Assembly: GCF_008711525.1 (NCBI RefSeq)
Contig: NZ_VXKS01000013.1
Coordinates: 1-64,000, forward strand
Length of the DNA: 64,000 bases
From: Cysteiniphilum sp. JM-1
GTDB lineage: Bacteria; Pseudomonadota; Gammaproteobacteria; Francisellales; Francisellaceae
Reading direction: 5' to 3'
This document shows, piece after piece, positions 1 through 9,759 of this stretch. The notes below the pieces were generated by a model. That model ran no database searches. It had not been told where the DNA came from and was given only the letters and a program-made list of their open reading frames with translations. The first letter of the stretch is position 1. The number at the start of each line of letters is the position of its first letter. Made by a program: the position numbers and the translations under genes.

Positions 1-112
1 TACATCATGCAACCGTGATTAGCCTAGAAGGAGAAAGTTATCGTATGAAAAAATAATTTTTTTGCTATAAATCGGCAAAGTTAGTTGTCGTAACCGGAAA
101 AGTTAGTTGACA
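1..112 (+). mobile_element. right end of an IS21-family insertion sequence
   Basis: The window opens inside the last codons of an IstB-like helper ATPase (3-56), followed by two copies of a terminal repeat, CGGCAAAGTTAGTTGTC at 73-89 and CGGAAAAGTTAGTTGACA at 95-112. IS21-family elements carry multiple short repeats near their ends and finish in CA, as seen here at 111-112. The istA transposase and left end lie outside the window, so whether the copy is intact cannot be judged. Confidence 0.75.
3..56 (+). CDS. istB: IstB-like ATP-binding protein, C-terminal end only (partial)
   Basis: The reading frame open at the left edge encodes HHATVISLEGESYRMKK and stops at TAA 54-56. IS21 IstB proteins typically end in a similar His-His ... 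GESYR-Lys-rich tail. IstB is the AAA+ helper that works with the IstA transposase on target DNA. Only 17 residues are visible, so the call rests on this tail together with the adjoining IS21-type terminal repeats. Confidence 0.65.
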   Translation, partial: HHATVISLEGESYRMKK

Positions 113-151
113 TTTGATAAAAAATACTGAATATAGAAAAAGGATTAAAAA

Positions 152-1324
152 TTGAGATCACACTCCCGATTTAAAGCGTATATTTTGTCGATGTTATGTC
201 TTGGGATATTTTTATTGCTATCGCTTATAGTGGTAATTGATGACTTCCATGTTATATTTTTTAATCTTAGCTTTGAAATTATCCCAGTAGATATAAAAAC
301 GCAAAACATTATCGCGGTTTCACCTTACTTTGATTTGTTCAGTTTAATTATCTTTCCACTGAGTTTGCTTTTCATTATTGCCATAGGATTTTTATACGAC
401 TATGTAGGGTATTGGAAATTGCTTTTACTTATTGCAATTATCTTGATGCTCTCTACCTATTTAGCGGAAAGTTTAGCGCTCATGATTATTTCTATGCCAT
501 TAATTCGTGCAGTATTCATCTTGACACTGGCAAAAATAATCACCTTAAACAAAAATTTAAAATCAAGAGTAACGTTTCTTTCATTATGTTGCGGCATTTA
601 TACCTTTGCCTATACAAAAACATGGGAGTTTTTTCTTTCTAAATCGCTGCTGCATTTCTTGAGTAGTCAAAACTTTATTCGTTTCTTTGATACATTGATA
701 TTATACATTTTAATATGTTCAATTTTAGCGTTTATTATCGCAATGAAAAAGTTTCCTCTTAAGTTCTTTTTCATCAAGAACTTACCGTTGAAATTTTTTA
801 TATCTTGTTTAAGGATGGAGAAAATTAGCTTTTACAAAAGTGATCTCATAATGATTGCTTTATTTTTTATTATCATCGATGTGGCAAGATACGCATTCAC
901 ACATGTAGTTATGAAAAATACGTTTAATTTTGATATAAATTTATGGTTAATTTTGTTTATGGAAATGCTATATCTATCTGTTTTACATTTTTGGTTTAAG
1001 ACTAAGGTTGGAAATCACTTAAGGACTAAACTAATCAAAATGTATCTGCTTGTTGGCTGTTTTTTATTTGCTACTACGCTTGTTACTTATTTGCTTGACA
1101 TGCAGAAAATGATTGTTCAAATAATGTACTATTTGATATCCCCAGCGCTCATCATCATATTTACACCCTTTATTGCCTATATTGTTTTAAATGCAGTAAA
1201 TGAGAAAACGCAAAAACATGTGGGATTTTGTATTGCTATTTCATTTGCGTTGATCGTCATTATTTGGCGTTTATGTTTTTTTATTGCGCACTACTTGGCG
1301 CAAGCTATTTCACTATTTAGTTGA
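152..1324 (+). CDS. polytopic inner-membrane protein, MFS-like, function unknown
   Basis: This 390-residue protein is almost wholly hydrophobic, with about 11-12 predicted membrane helices. A segment near residue 80, GFLYDYVGYWKLLL, resembles the cytoplasmic loop 2-3 motif A of major facilitator superfamily transporters (G-x-L-x-D-x-x-G-x-x), but the usual basic residues are largely missing and I cannot name a substrate. The start is TTG at 152 with an AAAAGG ribosome site about 8 bases upstream; a later start is possible. It begins only 40 bases after the IS21 end and is very Phe/Ile/Leu-rich. It could be a degenerate MFS paralogue or an uncharacterised membrane family. Confidence 0.55.
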   Translation: MRSHSRFKAYILSMLCLGIFLLLSLIVVIDDFHVIFFNLSFEIIPVDIKTQNIIAVSPYFDLFSLIIFPLSLLFIIAIGFLYDYVGYWKLLLLIAIILMLSTYLAESLALMIISMPLIRAVFILTLAKIITLNKNLKSRVTFLSLCCGIYTFAYTKTWEFFLSKSLLHFLSSQNFIRFFDTLILYILICSILAFIIAMKKFPLKFFFIKNLPLKFFISCLRMEKISFYKSDLIMIALFFIIIDVARYAFTHVVMKNTFNFDINLWLILFMEMLYLSVLHFWFKTKVGNHLRTKLIKMYLLVGCFLFATTLVTYLLDMQKMIVQIMYYLISPALIIIFTPFIAYIVLNAVNEKTQKHVGFCIAISFALIVIIWRLCFFIAHYLAQAISLFS

Positions 1325-1387
1325 GCATGATTTGTTAGTTTTTATACTGTACATTTTCGTTAAATTCTTGGATCATAGACAGCGTAA

Positions 1388-2440
<1,053 letters not shown>

Positions 2441-2460
2441 ATCCTATCAAAGGAGCTTAT

Positions 2461-3828
2461 GTGATAAAAAAAATTAAAAAAATAGTCGCATTAACTACGG
2501 CAATTCTCGTATTATCAGGCTGTAGTGCAATTAATCAATTCTTTAATGGTCAACAGCAAAGCGCGCCAGTAACCAATATTCCAACACAGCAAACCTATTA
2601 CACGGTGCAAATTAGTGATTCATTGTATGATATATCCCGTCGCTTTAATGTCACTGAAAGAACACTTATCTTATGGAATAAGCTTAAATCGCCTTATGTG
2701 CTCACACCTGGATCAACGATTCGTGTCGGGCCTTTGCCAGGTGAGAAAATTCGGCGTGATGGGCAAATGTATACCTATCAAGGTGGTGTGTTAGTGCCAG
2801 TGGGCACAAATAATCCAGTGGCGAATACGAGCTCAATCGGAACAGGCTCTAAAGTTTCGGCTGTATCGGAGTCGACGAGTGTTTCTAATCAGCATGCAAG
2901 TAATATCCCCGTTATTGACCCCAATGCAGCTCCTGTAGCACAAAGCCAAAGTGCGCAGTCAGCACCAGTGACAGCAACAGCGCAAGATAAAGTGATCAAT
3001 CAAGATAAAGAGCTAGATATGCATGATTTAGCGCAAAACGATGATAATGTGGGTGTTGTGACACATCATATCGCTAAAAGTAAAACAGGGTTTTATACCG
3101 TGCAATCAGGTGATTCTTTGCTTGAGATTGCGGTTGCCAATAATGTGAGTTTAGCTGATCTTCAAGCGTGGAATGATATTAAAGAACCAAGTATGATTTA
3201 TGTTGGTGAGAAATTGCGTGTTGTTGCACCTGAGCAACATTCAGCGGCTGAGCCAAAAGCTGTGGTAGTCAAAAGTGTAGCGCATGAACCAGTAACAAAA
3301 GCCAAATCAGTTAAGGCTGAAACAGTTGAAGCAAATAAAACAAATAAAACAACTGAAACCAAGGCAGCTAAAGCGCCAGTAGCGACTATGGCAACACCTG
3401 TGCTAGCCGAAAAAACCAAAACAAAACCAAATACTTCTAAAGCATCACTACCAAGTGGTAAAACGGTTGCCGGTATTTCATGGCAATGGCCATTAAAAGA
3501 GTCCGGTACATTTGATAAAGATGGCATTGATCAACAGCGTGAGATAGATGTACCTCAAGGCACGGAAGTTTATGCCGCAGCCACAGGTAGTGTGCTATAT
3601 GCTGGTGTTGGCATGGGCGGCTATGGTCAGATGGTGATTGTCAGTCACAAAGATGGCTATATCTCAGCGTATAATAATTTAAGTAGTATAAGTGTGAAAG
3701 AGTCGCAAGATGTGACACAAGGTGAGCTTTTGGGTGCGGTTGGTAAATTTAATGGTGCCAGTGCGTTAGGTTTTGAGATTCGCCAGAATGGAAATGTTGA
3801 GAAGTTATCGCAATTTTATGCATTTTAA
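2461..3828 (+). CDS. nlpD: NlpD-like lipoprotein, amidase activator (LysM-LysM-M23)
   Basis: An outer-membrane lipoprotein of the NlpD family that activates periplasmic murein amidases at the division site. The N-terminal signal ends in lipobox LVLSGC (Cys near residue 20). Two LysM repeats follow (YYTVQISDSLYDISRRFNV and FYTVQSGDSLLEIAVANNV), then an Ala/Thr/Lys-rich linker and a C-terminal M23 fold. The M23 metal ligands are lost: the usual HxH reads ALGFEIR, and the first-motif His is absent. This matches non-catalytic activators. I prefer GTG 2461, 6 bases after AAGGAG at 2449-2454, over an in-frame TTG at 2431 that overlaps obgE; this gives 455 residues. Confidence 0.88.
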   Translation: MIKKIKKIVALTTAILVLSGCSAINQFFNGQQQSAPVTNIPTQQTYYTVQISDSLYDISRRFNVTERTLILWNKLKSPYVLTPGSTIRVGPLPGEKIRRDGQMYTYQGGVLVPVGTNNPVANTSSIGTGSKVSAVSESTSVSNQHASNIPVIDPNAAPVAQSQSAQSAPVTATAQDKVINQDKELDMHDLAQNDDNVGVVTHHIAKSKTGFYTVQSGDSLLEIAVANNVSLADLQAWNDIKEPSMIYVGEKLRVVAPEQHSAAEPKAVVVKSVAHEPVTKAKSVKAETVEANKTNKTTETKAAKAPVATMATPVLAEKTKTKPNTSKASLPSGKTVAGISWQWPLKESGTFDKDGIDQQREIDVPQGTEVYAAATGSVLYAGVGMGGYGQMVIVSHKDGYISAYNNLSSISVKESQDVTQGELLGAVGKFNGASALGFEIRQNGNVEKLSQFYAF

Positions 3829-3869
3829 ATAGATAGTGAAGAATCAAGAATAAGTTGAGTTTTAATTAC

Positions 3870-4049
3870 CCCTCACCCGTGCAGCATAAGCTGCACGACC
3901 TCTCCCACAAGGGGAGAGGTAATAGTCATTACGCAGGGGTGTATCGCATACGCCCGATGAACATATGCATTACGCAGAGGCGCATTGCATAAGTCTGATG
4001 AATATATACATTACGTAGGGGCGTATTGCATACGCCCAATCAACAAATA
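3870..4049. repeat. dispersed palindromic repeats, including three 41-bp tandem copies
   Basis: The gap between nlpD and fumC holds two repeat types. At 3870-3920 is a CCTCACCC ... CCTCTCCC-N-GGGGAGAGG stem-rich element. At 3927-3967, 3968-4008 and 4009-4049 are three exactly 41-base units beginning CATTACG(C/T)AG; units 1 and 3 contain the near-palindrome GGGCGTATTGCATACGCCC (with variants). A related single copy occurs at 47154-47178. These are non-coding, REP-like elements, about 30 bases before the fumC start. Confidence 0.75.
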
Positions 4050-4075
4050 ATTAATAAACACAAGGAACCAAGTGA

Positions 4076-5455
4076 ATGAATACACGCAAAGAAACCGATA
4101 GTATAGGCGAGATTGAGGTTGATAATAGTAAATACTGGGGTGCGCAAACCGAGCGTTCTTTAGTTCACTTCTCGATTGGTCAGGAACGTATCCCGCATGA
4201 AGTCATTAAGGCTATTGCTATTTTAAAGAAGTCTGCCGCAATGGCGAATTGTGATTTAGGTATTTTGCCAGAGGATAAAAAAGCACTCATTACCCAAGTA
4301 GCAGATGAGATTATTGATGGTCAACACGAAGATCAATTTCCGTTACATGTGTGGATGACAGGCAGTGGCACGCAATCAAATATGAATGTTAATGAAGTAA
4401 TTTCTAATCGTGCGATTGAGATTGCTGGTGGTAAACTTGGCAGTAAAACACCTATTCATCCTAATGATCATGTGAATATGTCGCAGTCCTCCAATGATAC
4501 ATTTCCAACGGCGATGTATATCTCAGCAGCAGTGGCAATTAAGAAGACATTAATCCCTGCGGTTAAGCTGATGCATAAAGAACTCACCAAAAAAGTTAAG
4601 AAATGGGACAAGGTCGTTAAAATTGGACGCACCCATATGCAAGATGCCGTGCCATTAACCTTGGGTCAAGAATTTTCAGGCTATGCTGAGATGTTGGCAC
4701 AAAATATTGCGCGTTTAGAGCATGCGCTTATCGATGTTTATCAATTAGCGATTGGAGGCACTGCCGTGGGTACGGGCTTAAATGCACCCAAAGGCTTTGC
4801 TGAAAAGGCATGTAAATATATAGCTAAAATCACGGGACTTCCCTTTGTATCAGCAGCTAATAAATTTGCCGTACAAGGCTCGCATGATGCATTGGTTGCA
4901 CTAATGGGGCAGATCAAAGTGTTGGCAAATTCATTATTTAAGATTGCTAATGATATTCGCCTTTTAAGTTGCGGACCCCGCGCGGGATTTCATGAGCTTT
5001 TGATTCCCTCGAATGAACCAGGATCATCCATTATGCCAGGCAAAGTCAATCCAACACAGTGCGAGGCAATGACGATGGCATGCGCGCAAGTTTTTGGACT
5101 AGATGTTGCCGTAACCATCGGTGGTAGTGCGGGCTATTTAGAGATGAATGTTTATAAACCAATGATGATTTATAATATTTTGCAATCAATCAATATTTTA
5201 TCTGATAGCATGCTTAACTTTAGTCATTATTTACTTGAAGGGACTAAGCCTAATAAGAAAAAGATCGATGAGTATTTGCGCAATTCCTTAATGCTAGTAA
5301 CGGCATTAAGTCCGGTGATTGGCTATGATAAGGCATCACAATTAGCGCATTATGCTGATGAGCATGACACGTCATTAAGTGAAGCAAACAAGGTATTGAA
5401 GTTTTTATCACAACAAGAGTTTGATCAGGTCGTTGATCCGTATAAAATGGTGTAA
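4076..5455 (+). CDS. fumC: fumarate hydratase, class II
   Basis: Interconverts fumarate and L-malate in the TCA cycle; oxygen-stable, metal-free tetramer in the cytoplasm. The 459-residue length is typical. The superfamily signature [12 protein letters not shown] lies near residues 315-326, [10 protein letters not shown] near 101-110, and the active-site [14 protein letters not shown] near 184-197. ATG 4076 follows AAGGA at 4062-4066. The class II family includes aspartase, but [15 protein letters not shown] and the overall match favour fumarase. It stands alone, preceded by a repeat-filled gap and followed by an antitoxin scrap. Confidence 0.93.
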   Translation: MNTRKETDSIGEIEVDNSKYWGAQTERSLVHFSIGQERIPHEVIKAIAILKKSAAMANCDLGILPEDKKALITQVADEIIDGQHEDQFPLHVWMTGSGTQSNMNVNEVISNRAIEIAGGKLGSKTPIHPNDHVNMSQSSNDTFPTAMYISAAVAIKKTLIPAVKLMHKELTKKVKKWDKVVKIGRTHMQDAVPLTLGQEFSGYAEMLAQNIARLEHALIDVYQLAIGGTAVGTGLNAPKGFAEKACKYIAKITGLPFVSAANKFAVQGSHDALVALMGQIKVLANSLFKIANDIRLLSCGPRAGFHELLIPSNEPGSSIMPGKVNPTQCEAMTMACAQVFGLDVAVTIGGSAGYLEMNVYKPMMIYNILQSINILSDSMLNFSHYLLEGTKPNKKKIDEYLRNSLMLVTALSPVIGYDKASQLAHYADEHDTSLSEANKVLKFLSQQEFDQVVDPYKMV

Positions 5456-5458
5456 ACA

Positions 5459-5572
5459 ATGGCAGAAAAACAACAGGTGACAATTGAATTTGTAAAGCCT
5501 AAACATTATTTATTAGCCGATTTATTGGCTGCAGTGACGGCAGAAAACAAGCATGAGGATATTGGACTTTAA
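5459..5572 (+). pseudogene. MazE-like antitoxin remnant (C-terminal tail)
   Basis: A 37-codon frame immediately after fumC encodes a peptide with YLLADLLAAVTAENKHED near its end. This resembles the toxin-binding tail of MazE-type antitoxins (typically ...Y-T-L-x-E-L-L-A-x-I-T-P-E-N-x-H-x-E). The N-terminal AbrB-like DNA-binding domain is missing and no MazF toxin follows. I read it as a decayed toxin-antitoxin locus; a translated micro-ORF is possible but there is no good ribosome site. Confidence 0.5.
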
Positions 5573-5627
5573 TAAAAGTGATATATCTGTGGATTAGAAA
5601 GTGAATATAAAATAGTAGGAGATTATT

Positions 5628-6041
5628 ATGAGTGAAATTTGGAATATCAAAATACAAGTACTGGATTCATACAAAAAGTGTGAAGTCAAAAGCACAATGA
5701 CGTTAGAAGAGTTATGCCCATTTATATTGAAAATCTTTAAATTTGATAATGATCATCTACATGAATTCTATATGGGAAAGCGAACAAGTGGACCTTATAG
5801 TGACAATATTATGAAATTTAAGACTCATCAAGAGGGTGAAATTACACTTGATGATTTATTTCCAAATGATGAGCAGCTTAATTTGTTTTTGCACTTTGAT
5901 TTTGGCGATAGCTGGATATTTCGTGTAATGAAATACAAAAAAGACGCAACCTATAATAGTCGGGCTAAATATCCAAGAGTAGTAAGCTCAGTCGGTGGGA
6001 ATCCTGTGCAGTATCCAGAGTATGAAGATGATTTCTATTAA
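5628..6041 (+). CDS. pRiA4b ORF-3-like domain protein
   Basis: A 137-residue cytoplasmic protein matching the plasmid pRiA4b ORF-3-like family, found on plasmids and accessory islands and of unknown biochemical role. It starts with a beta-strand (WNIKIQVLDSYKKCEV) followed by the TMTLEELCPFILKIFKFD helix. The family hallmark appears near residues 89-101 as LHFDFGDSWIFRV (family consensus Y-D-F-G-D-x-W). ATG 5628 follows the ribosome site TAGGAGA. It sits beside an antitoxin scrap, so an accessory origin is likely. Confidence 0.72.
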   Translation: MSEIWNIKIQVLDSYKKCEVKSTMTLEELCPFILKIFKFDNDHLHEFYMGKRTSGPYSDNIMKFKTHQEGEITLDDLFPNDEQLNLFLHFDFGDSWIFRVMKYKKDATYNSRAKYPRVVSSVGGNPVQYPEYEDDFY

Positions 6042-6056
6042 ATTGCGCTTAGAATA

Positions 6057-7007
6057 ATGTTTGATTTTGATACTCTCATGTATGCCAGAAAAAATGATTC
6101 AATTATTTTAAAATCACACTATTTTAAATATTGTGTACTTGTCTTTTGGTTTGTGCTTTCTTTATTACCAATACAATCACTATATGCCAATACAACTAAA
6201 GTCTTTACAGTGGTCTCACTGTCACCCAATACCACAGCAATTATTCATGATGTGATTGAACAAGCAACAAAAGAGAACGCGAAGGCTGAGATTAATACCA
6301 AACTCATCGGCAGTATTTATTATGCTGGGCAGCCTAAATATTATGAAAACTACCAGAACATTGGTTCATTCCAAGCGCTTAATGTTGAGAAAATTATCAG
6401 CTTATCACCTGATTTAGTGATTACGTGGACTGGACAAACGCAACCGCAAGTGATTGCCTTGCTCGAACGTTTTGGCATTAAAGTGGTAGTTTTTAATGCC
6501 GAGGACCTTAAATCATTAGCAACGTCATTTGCCGATATTGGTGCGAGTATTCAATTAAAAAATGCAGGGACTGCATTGCAGCAAAGCTTTGTAACACAAC
6601 TTGAGGCAATCATTAAACACAACGCAACACCTGCTATTAAGCGCCATAAACCAAGGGTATTATTGCAATTAGCAACTCAACCGATTTTTGTCGCCGGAGG
6701 TAGCGGGATTTTAAATGATATTGTCACTCAATGCGGAGGTGTGAATGTATTTAAAGATATGAATAACGTCAGTTTCCAAACAAATATCAATGCGATTATT
6801 GAGCGCAATCCTAGTGTAATTATCATGTTATCGAATATAACCAAGTGGCATATTGACCAAGCATCGATGTGGCAGCGTTGGCAGGATTTATTCGCTGTAA
6901 AAAATAAACATGTTTTTCAGTTGTCATCTGATGGCATTTCGCAGTTTTCTCCACAAATATTGACGGGTGTCAAAAATATCTGTGATATATTAAGCGCCGC
7001 AGATTAG
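6057..7007 (+). CDS. btuF: periplasmic cobalamin-type substrate-binding protein (BtuF-like)
   Basis: A binding protein of the helical-backbone metal-chelate family, which delivers vitamin B12 or siderophores to ABC importers. A signal peptide (about 20-44, ending SLYA) precedes the domain starting VVSLSPNTTAIIHDV. IGSIYYAG, NVEKIISLSPDLVITW and FVAGGSGILNDIVTQCGG fit the BtuF/FecB fold, with a long central helix. No btuC or btuD permease/ATPase lies nearby; they must be elsewhere if it works in import. B12 specificity is favoured by the BtuF-like pattern and by btuB/NrdJb in this window, but a siderophore role is not excluded. The start is ATG 6057, with ATG 6078 as an alternative. Confidence 0.75.
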   Translation: MFDFDTLMYARKNDSIILKSHYFKYCVLVFWFVLSLLPIQSLYANTTKVFTVVSLSPNTTAIIHDVIEQATKENAKAEINTKLIGSIYYAGQPKYYENYQNIGSFQALNVEKIISLSPDLVITWTGQTQPQVIALLERFGIKVVVFNAEDLKSLATSFADIGASIQLKNAGTALQQSFVTQLEAIIKHNATPAIKRHKPRVLLQLATQPIFVAGGSGILNDIVTQCGGVNVFKDMNNVSFQTNINAIIERNPSVIIMLSNITKWHIDQASMWQRWQDLFAVKNKHVFQLSSDGISQFSPQILTGVKNICDILSAAD

Positions 7008-7048
7008 CTTTGTTGCTGTTTTGCAAGAAAATAACAGGAGGATGATTT

Positions 7049-7786
7049 ATGTTGCATAGTGCTTTTTTTGGGGAATTGCTTGGCTGCCTTGTGTTGATGC
7101 TCTTGGGCGGTGGTGTGGTCGCAGGTGTTTTATTAAAACAATCCAAAGCGGAAAACAGTGGTTGGATTGTCATTACGGCAGGTTGGGGTTTTGCGGTGAT
7201 GATGGCAGTGTTTGTTGCCCAAGCCGCAGGCTCGGCACAAGCGGATATTAATCCTGCGGTCACTTTAGCCAAGTATCTATTAGGTGGTGTTTATCCTTCC
7301 TTTGGCGAAGTCTTATTATTATGGATTGCTCAAGTAATTGGCTGTTTTTTAGGAGCAGTTCTTGTCTGGCTTGCCTATTACCCACATTGGCAATATACCG
7401 ATAATGCGCACTTTAAGTTAATGGTATTTTCAACCTATCCGGCAATGCGTCATAAGGGCAGCAATTTTGTCACGGAACTGATTGCAACAACATTGTTAAT
7501 TGTGTTTGTCGGTGCCCTGATTAGCTATGGTAACAATTTACCCTTTGCCAATGGCTCTTTGCCTTATGTCTTTGGTTTTGCCATTTGGGGGATTGGTTTA
7601 TCTTTGGGAGGTCCTACAGGTTATGCAATTAATCCAGCACGTGACTTGGGACCAAGAATTGCACACGCTTTATTGCCCATTAAAGGCAAGGGTTCAAGTG
7701 ATTGGAGCTATGCGTGGGTGCCGATATTAGCACCCTTGGCAGGCGCAATTTTAGGGTTTGTGTTAATTCGGGTTTTTATGTTTTAA
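7049..7786 (+). CDS. glpF: MIP family channel, glycerol facilitator-like
   Basis: An inner-membrane channel of the aquaporin superfamily (245 residues, six helices and two half-helices). Both NPA boxes are intact: DINPAVTLA with N68-A70 and [11 protein letters not shown] with N195-A197. Asp after NPAR is typical of glycerol-conducting facilitators rather than strict water channels. ATG 7049 follows a strong AGGAGG. Its stop overlaps the stop codon of the convergent nupC gene. No glpK or glpD is visible. Confidence 0.85.
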   Translation: MLHSAFFGELLGCLVLMLLGGGVVAGVLLKQSKAENSGWIVITAGWGFAVMMAVFVAQAAGSAQADINPAVTLAKYLLGGVYPSFGEVLLLWIAQVIGCFLGAVLVWLAYYPHWQYTDNAHFKLMVFSTYPAMRHKGSNFVTELIATTLLIVFVGALISYGNNLPFANGSLPYVFGFAIWGIGLSLGGPTGYAINPARDLGPRIAHALLPIKGKGSSDWSYAWVPILAPLAGAILGFVLIRVFMF

Positions 7787-8970
7787 ATCACCAATCCAGC
7801 AATCAACGCTGATAAAAAGCTGACCATTGTTGCGCCAAAGACTAAGCGCCAGCCGTGGCGTGACACAAACTTAGCGCGCTCGCCATTTAAGGCAGCAACG
7901 GAGCCAACGATAATGCCAATTGAGCCAAAGTTAGCAAAGGACACTAAGAAGATAGAGATGATTGCAACGCTGTGCGTTGAGAAATGTGTCAATTGATCTT
8001 TTAATGACAACATCGCAACAAACTCGTTAGAAACAAGCTTAGTTGCCATAATGCCACCGGCTTGAACGATCTCATTGCCTGGAATGCCAAGAAGCCAAGC
8101 AATAGGTGAGAACACATAACCTAATAAGGTTTGAAAGCTGATGCCAAAGATGCCGTTAAAGATACCATTTAACATTGCCAACAATGCAATAAAGCCAATC
8201 AGCATTGCGCCAACGATAATCGCTACTTTAAAACCATCAAGAATATACTCGCTAAGCATTTCAAAGAAAGCTTGCTTTTTATCAGCATGCAAGCTCATAT
8301 CTTCAAAGCTTTGCTCTTTGGAGTAGTCATATGGGTTTAAAATATGCAAAACAATAAAGGTGCTTAGCATATTTAAAATCAAAGCAGCAATGATGTATTT
8401 AGAATCTAAAATCTGCATATATGAGCCAACAATCCCCAGAGACACGGTTGACATTGCCGTGGCGGCCATCGTGTACATTCTGCGCTCTGAAATCTCAGAT
8501 AGAATATTCTTATAGGCAATAAAGTTTTCAGACTGTCCCAAGATCAGTGAGCTTAAGGCATTGAAAGATTCAAGTTTGCCCATGCCGTTGATTTTGGACA
8601 AAATCCAACCGCCACCACGGATAATAAGTGGTAAGACTTTAAGGTATTGCAAGATACCAATTAAAGCTGACACCAAAACAATTGGCATTAATACATTAAA
8701 GAAAAAGACGAAGTTTTCAGGTACGACCGAACCAAAGACAAACTTGGTTCCTTCCATCGCGTATTGCATAACGTAATCAAAACCACTTGAAATGAAGCTG
8801 ATAATGTCAGCGCCAACGGCCGATTTTAATAAGAAATAAGCGACGATAATTTCAATAATGATCAGCTGAATAATAAAACGTGCTTTAATATTTTTACGAT
8901 TCATGCTCGTGAGATATAGGATCACAGCAAGAATGATCAATGCGAGTAAAAAATGCAAAATTTTTAGCAT
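7783..8970 (-). CDS. nupC: NupC-type concentrative nucleoside transporter
   Basis: An inner-membrane nucleoside:cation symporter of the CNT family, 395 residues, about the E. coli NupC length. CNT hallmarks include the N-terminal gate region ([23 protein letters not shown]), the Gln-Ser-Glu core ([19 protein letters not shown]), and the C-terminal [20 protein letters not shown]. It takes up pyrimidine and perhaps purine nucleosides. Its promoter should lie in the 8971-9136 gap shared with sspA. Confidence 0.9.
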   Translation of the reverse strand: MLKILHFLLALIILAVILYLTSMNRKNIKARFIIQLIIIEIIVAYFLLKSAVGADIISFISSGFDYVMQYAMEGTKFVFGSVVPENFVFFFNVLMPIVLVSALIGILQYLKVLPLIIRGGGWILSKINGMGKLESFNALSSLILGQSENFIAYKNILSEISERRMYTMAATAMSTVSLGIVGSYMQILDSKYIIAALILNMLSTFIVLHILNPYDYSKEQSFEDMSLHADKKQAFFEMLSEYILDGFKVAIIVGAMLIGFIALLAMLNGIFNGIFGISFQTLLGYVFSPIAWLLGIPGNEIVQAGGIMATKLVSNEFVAMLSLKDQLTHFSTHSVAIISIFLVSFANFGSIGIIVGSVAALNGERAKFVSRHGWRLVFGATMVSFLSALIAGLVI

Positions 8971-9071
8971 TGTGTGGTAACTCCCTCGTTAGTTGAATTT
9001 AGGCAAACGGGCGCATCTTAATACTTTTGGATTAAAATGTCATGTAATTTAGGAATTTCAAATTGAAGCAA

Positions 9072-9100
9072 TTGACCAACTAGGGCAAACCATTTACCAT
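9072..9100 (+). promoter_or_regulatory. probable sigma-70 promoter for sspA-sohB-holB
   Basis: TTGACC at 9072-9077 and TACCAT at 9095-9100 are separated by 17 bases, 37 bases before the sspA start. The -35 box is one base from consensus and the -10 is fair. A second AT-rich -10-like stretch lies near 9119-9128. Confidence 0.4.
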
Positions 9101-9136
9101 TGTCTATCATTTTGTTTTATAGATAATAACTGTTTC

Positions 9137-9748
9137 ATGTATATCACACTTTTTATAAAAAAAGATTGCCCGTATTCGCATAGCGCACGCATTGCCTTGG
9201 AAGAAAAACGTATGAGTTTCAAGGTGGTTGAGTTAGATGAAATCATTGATAAAGAAATGATTTTAGAATTAAACCCTGAAGGAACGTTACCGATTTTAAA
9301 AGAGCGTGACTATGTCATTTATGATCCTGAGGTGGTGATGCTTTATATTGATGAGCGTTATCCGGCACCTTCACTGCTGCCAAACTATCCGGTTGAGCGT
9401 GCACGTACGCGCTTGGCGATGACACGAATTGATCGCGAGTGGTATTCATTGCTTAACTTTATCTTGTGCGGCACGGATCAGAAAAAAGTTGAAGAAGCTA
9501 AAGTGGCATTGGTTGATAGCTTTAGAGCCATTGAGCCGATCTTTTCAGAGAATGAATTTTTTATGTCAGATTCAATGACGTTGGCAGATTGCTCATTGGC
9601 GGCATTGTTGCATGCTTTGCCTTTGCAAGGTATTCCGCTTGATGAGTCATTAGGGGATATTACCAAATATGCTGAGCGTATTTTCGCGCGCGAGTCATTT
9701 CAACGCACCTTACCAAAACAGGTTAAGAAAGTTTACCGTCGTCACTAG
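9137..9748 (+). CDS. sspA: stringent starvation protein A (SspA)
   Basis: An RNA-polymerase-associated, GST-fold protein. In Francisella SspA pairs with MglA to control virulence genes; in E. coli it acts in stationary phase. The thioredoxin-like half contains FIKKDCPYSHSARIAL (Cys 11), EGTLPIL and DPEVVMLYIDERYPAPSLLP, the hallmark SspA stretch, followed by an all-helical C-terminal half. The 203-residue length is normal. The start ATG 9137 lacks a strong ribosome site. It is followed after 12 bases by sohB. No MglA-type paralogue is next to it. Confidence 0.88.
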   Translation: MYITLFIKKDCPYSHSARIALEEKRMSFKVVELDEIIDKEMILELNPEGTLPILKERDYVIYDPEVVMLYIDERYPAPSLLPNYPVERARTRLAMTRIDREWYSLLNFILCGTDQKKVEEAKVALVDSFRAIEPIFSENEFFMSDSMTLADCSLAALLHALPLQGIPLDESLGDITKYAERIFARESFQRTLPKQVKKVYRRH

Positions 9749-9759
9749 GAGTTCATCGT

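Noticed and set aside
3540-3800. active M23 peptidase in NlpD
   Set aside because: The zinc-binding HxH is replaced (ALGFE), so an activator role is more likely than catalysis.
3927-4049. CRISPR-like array of three 41-base repeats
   Set aside because: The units abut with no unique spacers between, and no cas genes are near; they are simple tandem repeats of a dispersed palindrome.
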